Shown piece by piece: positions 56,210 to 64,000 of a stretch of DNA of 64,000 bases. The position numbers were made by a program, and so were the translations under genes. The stretch comes from Nannocystis pusilla (GTDB lineage: Bacteria > Myxococcota_A > Polyangia > Nannocystales > Nannocystaceae). Each line of letters starts with the position of its first letter. The first letter of the stretch is position 1. The stretch spans positions 11,180,001 through 11,244,000 of the forward strand of contig NZ_JAPNKE010000002.1 in the NCBI RefSeq assembly GCF_026626665.1, written 5' to 3'. The notes below the pieces were generated by a model. The model was not told the origin of the DNA and made no database searches. It was given only the letters and a program-made list of their open reading frames with translations.

Positions 56210-57580
56210 ATGGCACGGCTCTCATCCTCCGTCGCGCGCTTTTTGTGCGCGACGAGCATCTCCCTCGCGGGTTGCGGCGACCGGCCGCAGACGAGCGGCC
56301 AGGAGGCGTCCGACTCGGACGCGCCCGGCAGCGAGACGGACGCGACAGGCACGGACACGTCCGGCAGCGGGGCCCCGACCGAGGCCACGAGCGCGCCGCC
56401 GGACAGCGAGGGCGGGAGCGGCTCGCACGGGGAGGACTCGAGCTCCAGCGGCTCCGGCACGACGGGCGAGCCGCCGGCGCCGGCGTGCGGCGACGGCCGG
56501 CTCGACCCGGGCGAGGCGTGCGACGACGGCGACGACGATCCGTTCGACGGCTGCCTGGCAGACTGCACGACGGTCGCGCCGATCGACGCGCCGCCGCTCG
56601 AATGGAAGTACTTCGAGGTGCCGGGCACGATGTGCATGAACGGCGACACTGCCGGCTTCGGCGTCAGCCTGAACCCGGCCTCGAAGAACGTGATGATCTA
56701 CCTCGAGGGCGGCGGCGCCTGCTTCAACGACGCGTGCGATTTCTCGGCGTTCAACATCCCGTTCATCCCGCCGCCCGACGGGATCTTCAACCGCAGCAAC
56801 CCGGTCAACCCGGTCCGCGACTGGAGCATGATCTACGTCCCGTACTGCACGGGCGACATCCACGGCGGCGACAAGGACACGACGCTCGGCGGCCAGGTCC
56901 GCCACTTCCGCGGCTACACGAACATCACGAAGTACCTGCAGCAGTGGGTGCCGACGTTCCCCGGCGCGGAGAAGGTGCTGCTCACCGGGATCAGCGCGGG
57001 CGGCTTCGGGGCCGGGCTCAACGCGGCGCAGGTGGCCGACGCGTTCGGCCCGGGCCCGCAGATGATCGTGATCGACGACTCGGGCCCGCCGGTGTCCAAT
57101 CAGGTGATCCCGCCGTGCCTGCAGCAGACGTTCCGCGAGGTGTGGGGCCTCGACCAGACGATCCTGGCGGCGTGCGGCCCGGACTGCGCCGACCCCGACG
57201 ACTTCGCCACGGGGATCCTCCAGCACACGCTGACGGCGTACCCGGGGATCCGCTTCGGCCTGTTCTCCAACACGGCCGACGCGATCATCCGCGGCTTTAT
57301 GTCGTTCGGCTGGGGCAACGGCCAGTACAACACGTGCGAGGGGCTGCCGATCAGCGTGCCCGCCGAGGTGTACGAGGACGGGCTCTTGTCCCTCCGCGCC
57401 GACCACGAAGACGCGGCGGCGACGTACTACATCGGCCAGACGCGGGTGCTCTACAACTTCGGCCAGGGCCACACGGTGCTGCGCTCGCCGTCGTTCTGGA
57501 CCACGGTGATCGACGGGGTCCAGCTGGCAGAGTGGGTCGGAGAGGTGATCGACGGCGAGGTCACCCACGTAGGTCCCTGA
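56210..57580 (+). CDS. Pectinacetylesterase-like lipoprotein with DUF4215 repeat
   Basis: A 456-aa lipoprotein: the signal peptide has lipobox LAGC (Cys22). A Ser/Thr/Gly linker and one Cys unit (CGDGRLDPGEACDDGDDDPFDGCLADC) lead to a pectinacetylesterase/Notum-type hydrolase: VMIYLEGGGACFNDACDF (the oxyanion segment with a conserved GGGxC), YVPYCTGDIHGGDKD, LLTGISAGGFGAGLNA (nucleophile S262) and FNFGQGHTVL (probable His). PAE enzymes remove acetyl groups from pectin, and Notum relatives deacylate proteins. The substrate here is unknown. ATG 56210 is preceded by GGGAGG. Palindrome cluster E follows 16 nt after the stop. Confidence 0.85.
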   Translation: MARLSSSVARFLCATSISLAGCGDRPQTSGQEASDSDAPGSETDATGTDTSGSGAPTEATSAPPDSEGGSGSHGEDSSSSGSGTTGEPPAPACGDGRLDPGEACDDGDDDPFDGCLADCTTVAPIDAPPLEWKYFEVPGTMCMNGDTAGFGVSLNPASKNVMIYLEGGGACFNDACDFSAFNIPFIPPPDGIFNRSNPVNPVRDWSMIYVPYCTGDIHGGDKDTTLGGQVRHFRGYTNITKYLQQWVPTFPGAEKVLLTGISAGGFGAGLNAAQVADAFGPGPQMIVIDDSGPPVSNQVIPPCLQQTFREVWGLDQTILAACGPDCADPDDFATGILQHTLTAYPGIRFGLFSNTADAIIRGFMSFGWGNGQYNTCEGLPISVPAEVYEDGLLSLRADHEDAAATYYIGQTRVLYNFGQGHTVLRSPSFWTTVIDGVQLAEWVGEVIDGEVTHVGP

Positions 57581-57595
57581 GGTCGGGTGACTGTT

Positions 57596-57650
57596 CGGGC
57601 ATGTCGCAGAAGACATGCCCGATACGGCATGTTTGAAAGAGCATGTTCCG
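57596..57650. repeat. Palindrome cluster E, 3' of esterase gene
   Basis: CGGGCATGTC-GCAGAA-GACATGCCCG (57596-57621) has perfect 10-bp arms and the same inner arms as palindrome B. It is followed by ACGGCATG and CATGTTCCGT halves at 57624-57650. It starts 16 nt after the stop at 57580. The rest of the 316-bp gap to 57897 shows nothing recognisable. Confidence 0.8.
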
Positions 57651-57896
57651 TGACGCGTGAGGGCCGCGCCCGCGTGGCGCGGCTCGGCCTCGAAGCGGAG
57701 GCCCGGGGAAGCACGGGGCGCAGGCCGGCCCGGGGCGAGTCGCGGACCTGCGCTTCGGGACAGCCGGGGAGGGGCGGCTCGCCCGACGCCGGACGGGGCC
57801 CGATACGCCGATCGTCGAAGGGTCGGGCGTCCGCGGCCTGTGGAGACTGGAGGCCCGGCCCAGGGACGTGTTAGCTTGCGCGGCGGTGGAGGCAGG

Positions 57897-58847
57897 ATGC
57901 CCGAAGCGCTGGTGATCCCGGGCCTGGTGGCCATCGACCCGCACGTGTGGGAGGGGCGAGGGCAGGCGGAGATCGTGCTTGGGCCTCTGGCGGGCAAGGC
58001 GACCCGCTTCGAGCTGTCCGACACGAAGGGCGAGCGGTGGCTGGTGCCGCGCGAGGTCGCGGCGGGCCGCGGGCTGCGGCTGCCCGAGCAGCACCCGGCG
58101 CTGGCCGGGTACCCGCGCCTGCGCGCCCGGCTGGCGGAGGCGGCCCTGGTGCGGGTCGACGAGGCCGGGCGACTCGCGGGCGCGACGCGTGATGCGGCGA
58201 TCTGCCTCGGCTACCACCGCGGGGTCGGCGGCGGCAACCTCGAGGTCAGCCTCGACGGGTCGACGCGCGGCTTCTCGGCCGAGAACGCGGGGCTGCTGCG
58301 CCAGGTGGTCGGCGCCAGCGACGACGAGGACGCGGCGTGGAGCGTCTCGATCGACGTGGTCTACGACCGGGTGTTGCGGGCGCTGACCGACGGGAAGTAT
58401 TCGCTGTACGACGTCGACCTGGCCGAGTTCGCGGCCCGTGTGGCGGAGCCGGCGTTCGCGGCGTTCGAGGCCGAACTGGCCGAGATCGATGCGATGGCCG
58501 GCGAGCGCCGCCCGCTGGCAGAGTCGCTGCTGGCGGCGCTCGCGGCCGCGACGGGCGACGCGGCCGAGCTGCCCGGCGGCTACGCGGCCCGCCGCGTCGA
58601 GGCGCCGGCGTTCACGCTGCGCCCCGGCGGGGACGTCACGGTGATCGGCGGACCCGTCGCGGTGCCGGCTTCCGCGCGGTGGTTCGTCGCCGACGTGGAG
58701 GACTTCACGCCGCCGAGCCGCAAGGCGCGGCGCGGGCAGGCGATCGCCCGCCAGCAGGCCGAGGCGCGGCGGTCGGCGGCGACCCCGTGGCTGCTCGCGG
58801 GGGGCTCGCTGCTGGCGCTGGTGCTCGCCCTGGCCGCGCGCTGCTGA
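57897..58847 (+). CDS. Unknown protein with C-terminal transmembrane anchor
   Basis: A 316-aa protein, not recognised. MPEALVIPGLVAIDPHVWEGRGQAEIVLGPLAGKATRFELSDTKGERWLVPREVAAGR suggests a small beta domain. SVSIDVVYDRVLRALTDGKYSLYDVDLAEFAARVAEPAFAAFEAELAEIDAMAGERRPLAESLLAALAAATGD is helical. The last 22 residues (TPWLLAGGSLLALVLALAARC) form a tail-anchor helix, preceded by a basic stretch (RKARRGQAIARQQAEARR), giving an N-in topology. ATG 57897 follows GGAGGCAGG, a good ribosome binding site. Weak palindromes follow its stop. Confidence 0.65.
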   Translation: MPEALVIPGLVAIDPHVWEGRGQAEIVLGPLAGKATRFELSDTKGERWLVPREVAAGRGLRLPEQHPALAGYPRLRARLAEAALVRVDEAGRLAGATRDAAICLGYHRGVGGGNLEVSLDGSTRGFSAENAGLLRQVVGASDDEDAAWSVSIDVVYDRVLRALTDGKYSLYDVDLAEFAARVAEPAFAAFEAELAEIDAMAGERRPLAESLLAALAAATGDAAELPGGYAARRVEAPAFTLRPGGDVTVIGGPVAVPASARWFVADVEDFTPPSRKARRGQAIARQQAEARRSAATPWLLAGGSLLALVLALAARC

Positions 58848-59343
58848 GCCGATCGGGCGACCTGTCTTTTCGAACAGATCACGCCGGCGTCGCGTGACAT
58901 GTCCCGAGACAGGCTATGGCACGGGCATCGAGGCGTCCGCGAGCCGAAGCATCGGCGACGCGATCGATGCGGTTGCGCGGGCGCGTCGGCGAGCCCGACC
59001 ACGCCATCGCGCGCAGCGGTCGTGCAAACCCCGACATGCGCTTTCAGACATGTCCTTTAAAAATGTCCGATCGGACATGCATGCGCCGTATCGTGGGGGT
59101 CGCCCGGGGCTGGATCGGGGCGGGGTGACCGACCGCGGCGAGCATGCGCAGCCGTCGACGCGGCCGGCCTGCGCCGGCGTCGGGTCCTCGGCGGAGATCG
59201 TCGCCGGGTGGGGTCCGACCCGACCCGACACGAGGCAGGCTTCGGGCCGCGACGGGCTGCCTGCGGGTTCTGCGGCGGCCTGCAGGGGCGTCGGCGGGGC
59301 GAAATCGCTTGGCCCGCCGGCGGTTCCCCGGCACACTCGCGGC
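58848..59343. other. 496-bp intergenic region with palindromes
   Basis: It holds a weak pair (CTGTCTTTTCGAACAG at 58862-58877 and ATGTC-CCGA-GACAG near 58899) and a perfect ATGTCCGATCGGACAT at 59063-59078, plus CTTTAAAA just before it. Frames through it are Arg/Pro-rich and not protein-like. Confidence 0.6.
59063..59078. repeat. Palindrome G
   Basis: ATGTCCGATCGGACAT is a perfect 16-nt palindrome, with half copies GACATGCG and GACATGTCC at 59033-59055. It lies 266 nt upstream of the EF-hand gene. It belongs to the TGTC...GACA family. Confidence 0.75.
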
Positions 59344-60120
59344 GTGTCACGCATCGCCAAGTCCGAGGTCAATGCAGCGTTCGAGTGGGCCGCCGCCCAG
59401 ATCATTGAAGCCGGCGGCCGCGACAAGATCACCAGCCGCGCGGAGATCCGGCGCAAGATCGCCGAGCTCACCGGGGCCGAGCGCGATCTGGTCGACTTCT
59501 TCTACCGCTTCATCGTCCGCCTCGACGGCAACCCGAGCGAGCGGGTCGACCGCGGCGACGTCGAGCGGGCCCTGGTGGTGGCCCGCGAGCAGCTGGTGGC
59601 CGCGTTCGACACCAACGACAACGGGCTGTCGACCGACGAGGTCGCGGCGATGCCTCCGCTCGGCCGCCTCGCGGTCAAGGTCGCGCGCCACCGCCAGCGC
59701 AGCGGCGAGGAGCTGGCGAACCACTTCGAGGCGCTGGCCCAAAACCTGGTGTTCGACGACTTCGGCACCGAGCTGACGAATGAGCAGCTCCTCAGCTTCC
59801 ACGCGCCGGCCCAGCTCGAGAGCCTCACCGCCCAGAGCTTCGTGGCCACGCTCGGCCTGAACATCGACGACCCGACCCAGCGGATCGCCCGCATCGAGTC
59901 GGCCGCCGACTTCTTCCGCCGCCTCGTCGAGCACCACACGCCCGGCCAGACCGCGCAGGCCGTGGCGCTGGCGCAGGCGATGCAGTCGACGCTGTCCGAC
60001 CTGCAGGTCTACATCGTCGGCGCCGACCCCGAGGGCGGCCCGATCCACCCGGTCTACATCGTCGGCGTGGCAGCCGACGGCAGCCTCGCCGGCCTGCGCG
60101 CGCGCGTCCGCTGGAGCTGA
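59344..60120 (+). CDS. Unknown protein with EF-hand-like motif
   Basis: A 258-aa protein without signal peptide. AFDTNDNGLSTDEVAAM near residue 95 matches an EF-hand loop (D-x-N-D-N-G-x-S-x-x-E), suggesting Ca2+ binding. Flanking helices (DFFYRFIVRLDGNPSERVDRGDVERALVVAREQLVA) could be a second, degenerate hand. The C-terminus (DLQVYIVGADPEGGPIHPVYIVGVAADGSLAGLRARVRW) reads like a beta-sheet domain of the nuclease-A-inhibitor type, which I cannot confirm. The start is GTG 59344 (VSRIAKSEV). Cytoplasmic. Function unknown. Confidence 0.65.
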   Translation: MSRIAKSEVNAAFEWAAAQIIEAGGRDKITSRAEIRRKIAELTGAERDLVDFFYRFIVRLDGNPSERVDRGDVERALVVAREQLVAAFDTNDNGLSTDEVAAMPPLGRLAVKVARHRQRSGEELANHFEALAQNLVFDDFGTELTNEQLLSFHAPAQLESLTAQSFVATLGLNIDDPTQRIARIESAADFFRRLVEHHTPGQTAQAVALAQAMQSTLSDLQVYIVGADPEGGPIHPVYIVGVAADGSLAGLRARVRWS

Positions 60121-60260
60121 GCCCGCGTCCCCGCGCACCCGCGCAAGGCGGCCCTGTTCGCGCCCCGGCGCGGGCAGGGTCGCGGTTCTTTTTAAAAGAG
60201 ACAGGAAGAGAGCTTCGTCCGCCGCCCAGACCGTCCCGGTCGGGCGGCGGCGGCTTCGGC

Positions 60261-60289
60261 TTGACATATGCCGATATCGGAATATGATA
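60261..60289 (+). promoter_or_regulatory. Promoter with embedded palindromic operator for arsR-type gene
   Basis: TTGACA (60261-60266) and TATGAT (60283-60288) are spaced 16 nt. A near-perfect palindrome (ATAT-G-CCGATATCGG-A-ATAT, 60266-60285) fills the spacer. The predicted transcription start coincides with the GTG at 60295, so the mRNA is probably leaderless. This fits autorepression by the ArsR-type product. Confidence 0.75.
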
Positions 60290-60294
60290 TCGAA

Positions 60295-60639
60295 GTGGCT
60301 CGCACGCCCACGACCAGCGACGTTTTCAACGCCGTCGCCGAGGCGAGCCGACGCGACCTCCTCGATGCCCTCGGCAGCGGGGAGGCGACGGTCGGCGAGC
60401 TGGCGGAGCGCCTCGGCCTCAGTCAGCCGACGGTGTCCAAGCACCTCGGCGTGCTGCGGGCCGTCGGGGTCGTACACGTGCGGGTCGACGGCAAGCACCG
60501 CTGGTACCGCCTGAACGGCCCGGCGCTGAAGCCCATCCACGACTGGGTACGCACCTTCGAGCGCACCTGGAACACCCGTCTCGACCGGCTCGACGACCTC
60601 CTCGCCGAGCTCCAAGCCCAGGAGAAGAAGCAGTCATGA
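60295..60639 (+). CDS. ArsR family winged-helix regulator
   Basis: A 114-aa regulator: TSDVFNAVAEASRRDLLDALGSGEATVGELAERLGLSQPTVSKHLGVLRAVGVVHVRVDGKHRWYRLN, the ArsR winged helix of the type found beside AHSA1/SRPBCC proteins. There are no metal-binding Cys, so the signal is not a metal of the ArsR/SmtB type. I chose GTG 60295 (VARTPTTSD) rather than ATG 60268, because the promoter and operator cover the longer start. Its stop overlaps the next start (ATGA at 60636), and the SRPBCC gene is co-translated. Confidence 0.88.
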   Translation: MARTPTTSDVFNAVAEASRRDLLDALGSGEATVGELAERLGLSQPTVSKHLGVLRAVGVVHVRVDGKHRWYRLNGPALKPIHDWVRTFERTWNTRLDRLDDLLAELQAQEKKQS

Positions 60640-61151
60640 CCAGCAACAAGAATGTCCCCAATCGCCATGGTTCGGCCGTCGTCACCCTGTCGTCGGACAC
60701 CGAGATCCTCATCACCCGCGTCTTCGATTACCCGGCCGAGCTGATCTTCAAGGCCTGCACCACGCCCGCGCTGATCAAGCGCTGGTGGGGCTTCGAGACG
60801 GCGGAGTGGCAGGTCTGCGAGGTCGACCTGCGCGTGGGCGGGCGCTGGCGCTACGTCGTCCGCGACCGCGACATGGAGGTCGGCTTCCACGGAGAATACC
60901 GCGAGATCGATCGGCCGCGCCGGGTGGTGTCGACGGAGGTGTACGAGGGCTTCCCCGACGGCGAGGCGCTCAACACGATGACCCTCGAGGAGGTCGACGG
61001 CGTGACGACGATGCGCACTCTGGTGCAGCATTCGTGCAAGGAGCACCGCGACGCGCACATCAACTCCGGCATGGAGAGCGGCATGCAGGTGTCTTACGAT
61101 CGCCTCGAGGACGTGGCCGCCGCGCTGGGCGACACGTCGGCCGCGGCGTGA
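60636..61151 (+). CDS. SRPBCC/AHSA1 domain protein
   Basis: A 171-aa AHSA1-type START-fold protein: ILITRVFDYPAELIFKACTTPALIKRWWGF, VCEVDLRVGGRWRYVVRDRDM, FHGEYREIDRPRRVVSTEVYEGFP and TMTLEEVDGVTTMRTLVQH, the family's order. It binds a hydrophobic ligand in its cavity; the ligand is unknown. It is translationally coupled to the ArsR-type regulator, a common bacterial pair in which the regulator controls both. Cytoplasmic. Confidence 0.92.
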   Translation: MTSNKNVPNRHGSAVVTLSSDTEILITRVFDYPAELIFKACTTPALIKRWWGFETAEWQVCEVDLRVGGRWRYVVRDRDMEVGFHGEYREIDRPRRVVSTEVYEGFPDGEALNTMTLEEVDGVTTMRTLVQHSCKEHRDAHINSGMESGMQVSYDRLEDVAAALGDTSAAA

Positions 61152-61212
61152 AGTGGACCGACTGCGCGGTCGGCAGGCGCGGTGCGCTCGCTGCTGGAAT
61201 GATTCGACGGCG

Positions 61213-61653
61213 TCAATCGACGATGCAATTGTTCATGGTCGCGACCGCGTAGGCGCAGCCCTTGCGCTGCCACGATTGCAGCGAGAGGGGGATGGGTCCG
61301 CAGAGCAGCCGCATGGTCGGCGGCCCTTCCCCGCGACACACCTGGGTGATGGCGAAGCTGGCGATCCGCTCGAGATCGCAGGGGTCGCATTCCTCGCCGT
61401 CGACCCAGATGAGCTCGGACCGGTACGTGCCGTGGAGCAGCGCCGCGGGCGGTGGTTCTTCGCAGTACCAGGTCAGATCGGAGGCCCAGGGCGGAGCTTC
61501 GGGCGCGAGGTCGAAGAGGGGGATCATCGTGCGCTCCTCGAAGGAGCGGCCGGGCGACAGACACGCGCCCTCGCTGCTCGCGGGCTCGCGGCAGGCGACC
61601 AGGCCGAGGCCGAGCGCGAGGGCGCACCGGCGACGCTTCGGCTTGGAGGGCAT
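61213..61653 (-). CDS. Small predicted lipoprotein, Cys-rich
   Basis: A 146-aa lipoprotein. MPSKPKRRRCALALGLGLVACREP has lipobox LVAC (Cys21) after a basic n-region. The mature part has several Cys (GACLSPG, TWYCEEP, EECDPCDLER, QVCRGEG, RLLCGP, KGCAYAVATMNNC), probably disulfide-bonded. No family is recognised. It converges with the SRPBCC gene and is divergent from the VWA-like gene, whose GTG lies 25 nt from its ATG, so the two divergent genes have almost no promoter space. Confidence 0.7.
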   Translation of the reverse strand: MPSKPKRRRCALALGLGLVACREPASSEGACLSPGRSFEERTMIPLFDLAPEAPPWASDLTWYCEEPPPAALLHGTYRSELIWVDGEECDPCDLERIASFAITQVCRGEGPPTMRLLCGPIPLSLQSWQRKGCAYAVATMNNCIVD

Positions 61654-61677
61654 CGACGGTCAGGGTAACGTCGCCGG

Positions 61678-63358
61678 GTGCCCGGGTTCAAGGCGGCTCG
61701 CGGAGCGGCGCGGTTCGGCGCTCGCGCTGCGCTCGTGGCGAGCCTCGCGCCCGGCTGCGTCGACGAGCCGGCGATTGTCGGCGCCTGCGCGGGGATCGGG
61801 GACTGTCCCGAGAGACAGGTGTGCGTGTTGCTGGGGCCGGATGGGGGCGTGGGGGCTTGCGTCACGCCGATGCCGACGCCGGGGTTTCCAGGCACCGGCA
61901 ACAACCCGCTGAATCTGGATCTCTTCAACGAGCTCGACGTCCTGTTCGTCGTCGACGACAGCCCGGCGATCGCGCCGCGCCTGCCGCAAGTGGCCGCGGC
62001 GATGACCGCGTTCGCCGCGGCGTTGCAGGCGACAGAGCCGGCGCCGTCGTTGCGCTTCGGGGTGACGACGACGGACGCCGGCAACCCGCGGTGTGCGGCG
62101 GCCGAGGCGGGGGCGTTGCGGATGGAGAGCTGCCGCGCGCGCCTCGACGAATTCGTCGACGCGGACGCCGGGGTCGACGCGCGCGAGGCGTGCACGGCCG
62201 CGTGTTCGCTCGCGTCGCTGGAGCTGACGCCGACGCCGGGGCCGGACGGCGAGGTCGCGGTGCGGCCGTGGCTCGAGGTCGGGGGGAATGGGGGCAACCT
62301 GCCGGACGGGGTCGAGCTGGCCGAGGCGCTGCGCTGCGCGGTGCCGCAGGGGGTCGCGGGGTGCGAGTTCACGAGCCCGCTCGCCAGCCTCGAGCGGGCG
62401 GTCGCGCGCTCGGAGGACGAGGCCGACCCCGCGTACGGCTTCCTGCGCGAGACGGCCGATCTGTTGGTGGTGGTGATCAGCGCGGGCAACGACTGTTCGG
62501 TCGCGCCCGGGCACGAGGCGATCTTCAGCGACAACCAGGTGTTCTGGGGCGACCTGCAGCTGCCGGATCTGTCACCGGCGATCTGCTGGCGCGCCGGCGT
62601 CGTCTGTGACGGACCGGGACCGGTCTACGACGATTGCCGGCCGATCGACCGCGGGGACGACGGCGCAGAGGCCAGCCCCGAGCAAGCGGTGTTGACGTCG
62701 GTGCAGCACTTCGCCGAGATGCTGCAGTACTTGCAGCTCCTAAGGCAGACGGTCGACGTCAAGGCGCGGGTGCGGCTGTTCAGCGTCGCCGGGGTGCCGC
62801 CGGAGGGTCAGGCGATCCCGTACGCCGACGCCGACGAGCCCGGGTTCCAGACGCAGCACGGGATCGGGCCTGGCTGCAGCGACACGATCGCCGCGCCGCC
62901 GCCGGTGCGCCTGCTGGCGGCGGACGACGCCACCGAGCTCGAGGAGCTGCCGGCGGCCTCGATCTGCGAGCCCGACTGGTCGGACGCGTTCACGCGGGCG
63001 GCAGTGGTGGCCAGCGAAAACCTGGGCCCGAACTGCTACCCGCGCTGCGTCTTCGACTGGGACCCGGAGACGCCGGAGCTCGATCACGTCTGCGACGTCG
63101 GCGCGATCATCTTCACCGAGAATTCTGAGGATCGCGGTGCCGCCGTGTGTCCGCGTGGACGGCGAGTGGGCCAGCCAGGGCGGCTCGCCGCGCTGCTACA
63201 TCGTCCGCACCGACGACGAGCTCGACCCGCGCTGCGCCGAGGCGGGCTACAACCTCGAGCTCGAGCTGTGGCGGTCCGAGCCCGATCCGCCGGGGACGTC
63301 CTACTACGCCTGGTGCCGGGAGTCGGGGAATCCGGACGGAGATTGCCCGGCGCTGTGA
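61678..63358 (+). pseudogene. VWA-like lipoprotein, one frameshift
   Basis: About 560 aa when joined across a break near 63135. The signal peptide has lipobox LAPGC (Cys27), followed by a Cys unit (CAGIGDCPERQVCVLLGPDGGVGACV). LDVLFVVDDSPAIAPRLPQVAAAMTAFAAAL is a VWA-like strand-loop with a partial MIDAS (DDSPA in place of DxSxS), followed by LRFGVTTTDAG and LLVVVISAGNDCS, all VWA-type. After the break the frame ends RCYIVRTDDELDPRCAEAGYNLELELW. The start is GTG 61678. Similar myxobacterial lipoproteins are surface proteins of unknown role. Confidence 0.75.
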
Positions 63359-63359
63359 G

Positions 63360-63410
63360 ATGTCTTTTGAGACATGTCGTGATCGACATGTCGAAAGGTA
63401 CTTGTCACAG
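63360..63410. repeat. Palindrome cluster H
   Basis: ATGTCT-TTTG-AGACAT (63360-63375) and CATGTCG-TGAT-CGACATG (63373-63390) overlap in series, starting 2 nt after the stop at 63358. An outer CTGTGA (63353-63358) pairs with TCACAG (63405-63410). The last gene of the window follows at 63467. Confidence 0.8.
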
Positions 63411-63466
63411 CATGGCCGGAGGCGCGCGGCTGGACGGGGGCGAGCGTCCGTAGTACCGTGCGGGGC

Positions 63467-64000
63467 ATGGCGATCCCGGTGTACTTCAGCCCGGACTACG
63501 TGTTGGCTCGGCACGAGTTCGACACCACGCGCAAGGCGCAGTGGATGTACGAATCGCTGGTGGCGGCGCCGATCGCCGGGATCGAGGTGCGGGCGCCGGA
63601 GCCGGCGACCGCGGCCGAGCTGGGCGAGGTGCATGACCGCGAGTACGTCGAGGCGGTGCGCACCGGGGAGCCGCGCGAGCTGGCGGAGTCGCAGGGCTTC
63701 GCCTGGGACCCCGCGCTGTGGACGATGGTGCGGGCGTCGAACGGCGGGGCGGTGGCGGCGGCGCGAGAGGCGTTGGCGGTCGGCACGGCGGGCTCGCTGT
63801 CGAGCGGGTTGCACCACGCGCGGCGACGTCACGGCGCGGGCAGCTGCACGTTCAACGGGCTGGCGCTGGCGGCGAGAGCCGGGCTGCGGGCGGGAGCGCA
63901 GGCGGTGCTGGTGCTCGACCTCGACGCGCACTGCGGCGGCGGGACGCACTCGCTGCTCGCCGAGGACCCGCGGGTGTGGCACGTCGACGTGTCGGTCGAC
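63467..64000 (+). CDS. Histone deacetylase/acetylpolyamine deacetylase-like protein, 3' end outside window
   Basis: The visible 178 residues start MAIPVYFSPDYVLARHEFDTTRKAQWMYESL and include VHDREYVEAVRTG. SSGLHHARRRHGAGSCTFNGLALAA contains the tandem His of the charge relay (HH), and VLVLDLDAHCGGGTHSLL supplies the zinc ligands Asp and His. This is the class II HDAC/acetoin utilisation pattern. Bacterial members deacetylate polyamines, acetoin-related or protein substrates; which applies here is not visible. The frame runs open to the window edge. It follows palindrome cluster H by 57 nt. Confidence 0.88.
   Translation, partial: MAIPVYFSPDYVLARHEFDTTRKAQWMYESLVAAPIAGIEVRAPEPATAAELGEVHDREYVEAVRTGEPRELAESQGFAWDPALWTMVRASNGGAVAAAREALAVGTAGSLSSGLHHARRRHGAGSCTFNGLALAARAGLRAGAQAVLVLDLDAHCGGGTHSLLAEDPRVWHVDVSVD

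Noticed and set aside
61803..61818. CTGTC-CCGAGA-GACAG as a functional palindrome in the VWA-like gene
   Set aside because: It encodes CPERQ within a normal Cys-rich segment; with 5-bp arms it could be chance, so it is not counted as a firm family member.

Overview
The window is about 64 kb of very GC-rich DNA with strong G/C third-position bias. It looks like a myxobacterium (Myxococcota), most likely of the Nannocystis/Plesiocystis group. The basis is the large number of predicted lipoproteins with Ser/Thr/Gly-rich linkers after the lipobox, the DUF4215-type Cys repeats (CGDG...CDDGN), the orphan VgrG/PAAR cargo loci, and the absence of any plasmid or phage backbone. I saw no rRNA, tRNA, CRISPR array or insertion sequence. 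Taxonomy is inferred from gene style only.

Layout. 1-8.8 kb: a truncated beta-propeller gene, a JmjC-type cupin, a multiply frameshifted DUF4838-like lipoprotein, a kelch-like lipoprotein, a DUF4215 plus Gly-rich lipoprotein and an RsbR-like STAS protein. 9-18 kb: an unknown 631-aa protein, a lipoprotein, a Tat-exported class V aminotransferase, an 80-bp tandem repeat, a WD40-BRCT-pentapeptide protein and a glutathione S-transferase. 18-28 kb: a TetR/FAD-monooxygenase pair sharing a palindromic operator, an Ada-AlkA fusion with an adjacent Ogt (alkylation repair), an ECF sigma factor, a Cys-rich lipoprotein behind a perfect palindrome, a SIMPL lipoprotein and a lipase-like hydrolase. 28-34 kb: a three-gene, type VI-cargo-like operon, then a tightly coupled AAA-ATPase/HNH pair that resembles a Septu-like defence module. 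34-38 kb: a PA14-GH43 lipoprotein and a TetR/quinone-oxidoreductase pair with twin operators. 38-47 kb: a minus-strand type VI effector island (VgrG, PAAR-amidohydrolase, beta-propeller-like, FHA-DUF4123) preceded by an arrestin-like gene and a lipoprotein. 48-64 kb: cytochrome P450, secreted PLD, membrane zinc peptidase, Tat amine oxidase, several lipoproteins, an ArsR/SRPBCC pair, and a truncated histone-deacetylase-like gene.

Two things cut across the genes. First, a family of short palindromes with a TGTC...GACA core (CATGTC-N4/6-GACATG and CTGTCC-N4-GGACAG) occurs about 17 times from 17 kb onward. Most copies lie just after stop codons, often in small clusters, but one cluster is embedded in frame inside the arrestin-like gene. 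Second, about a dozen genes are broken by single-base indels although the reading frame resumes with intact family motifs. This is better explained by consensus errors than by decay, so those genes are reported as single loci with the break noted.
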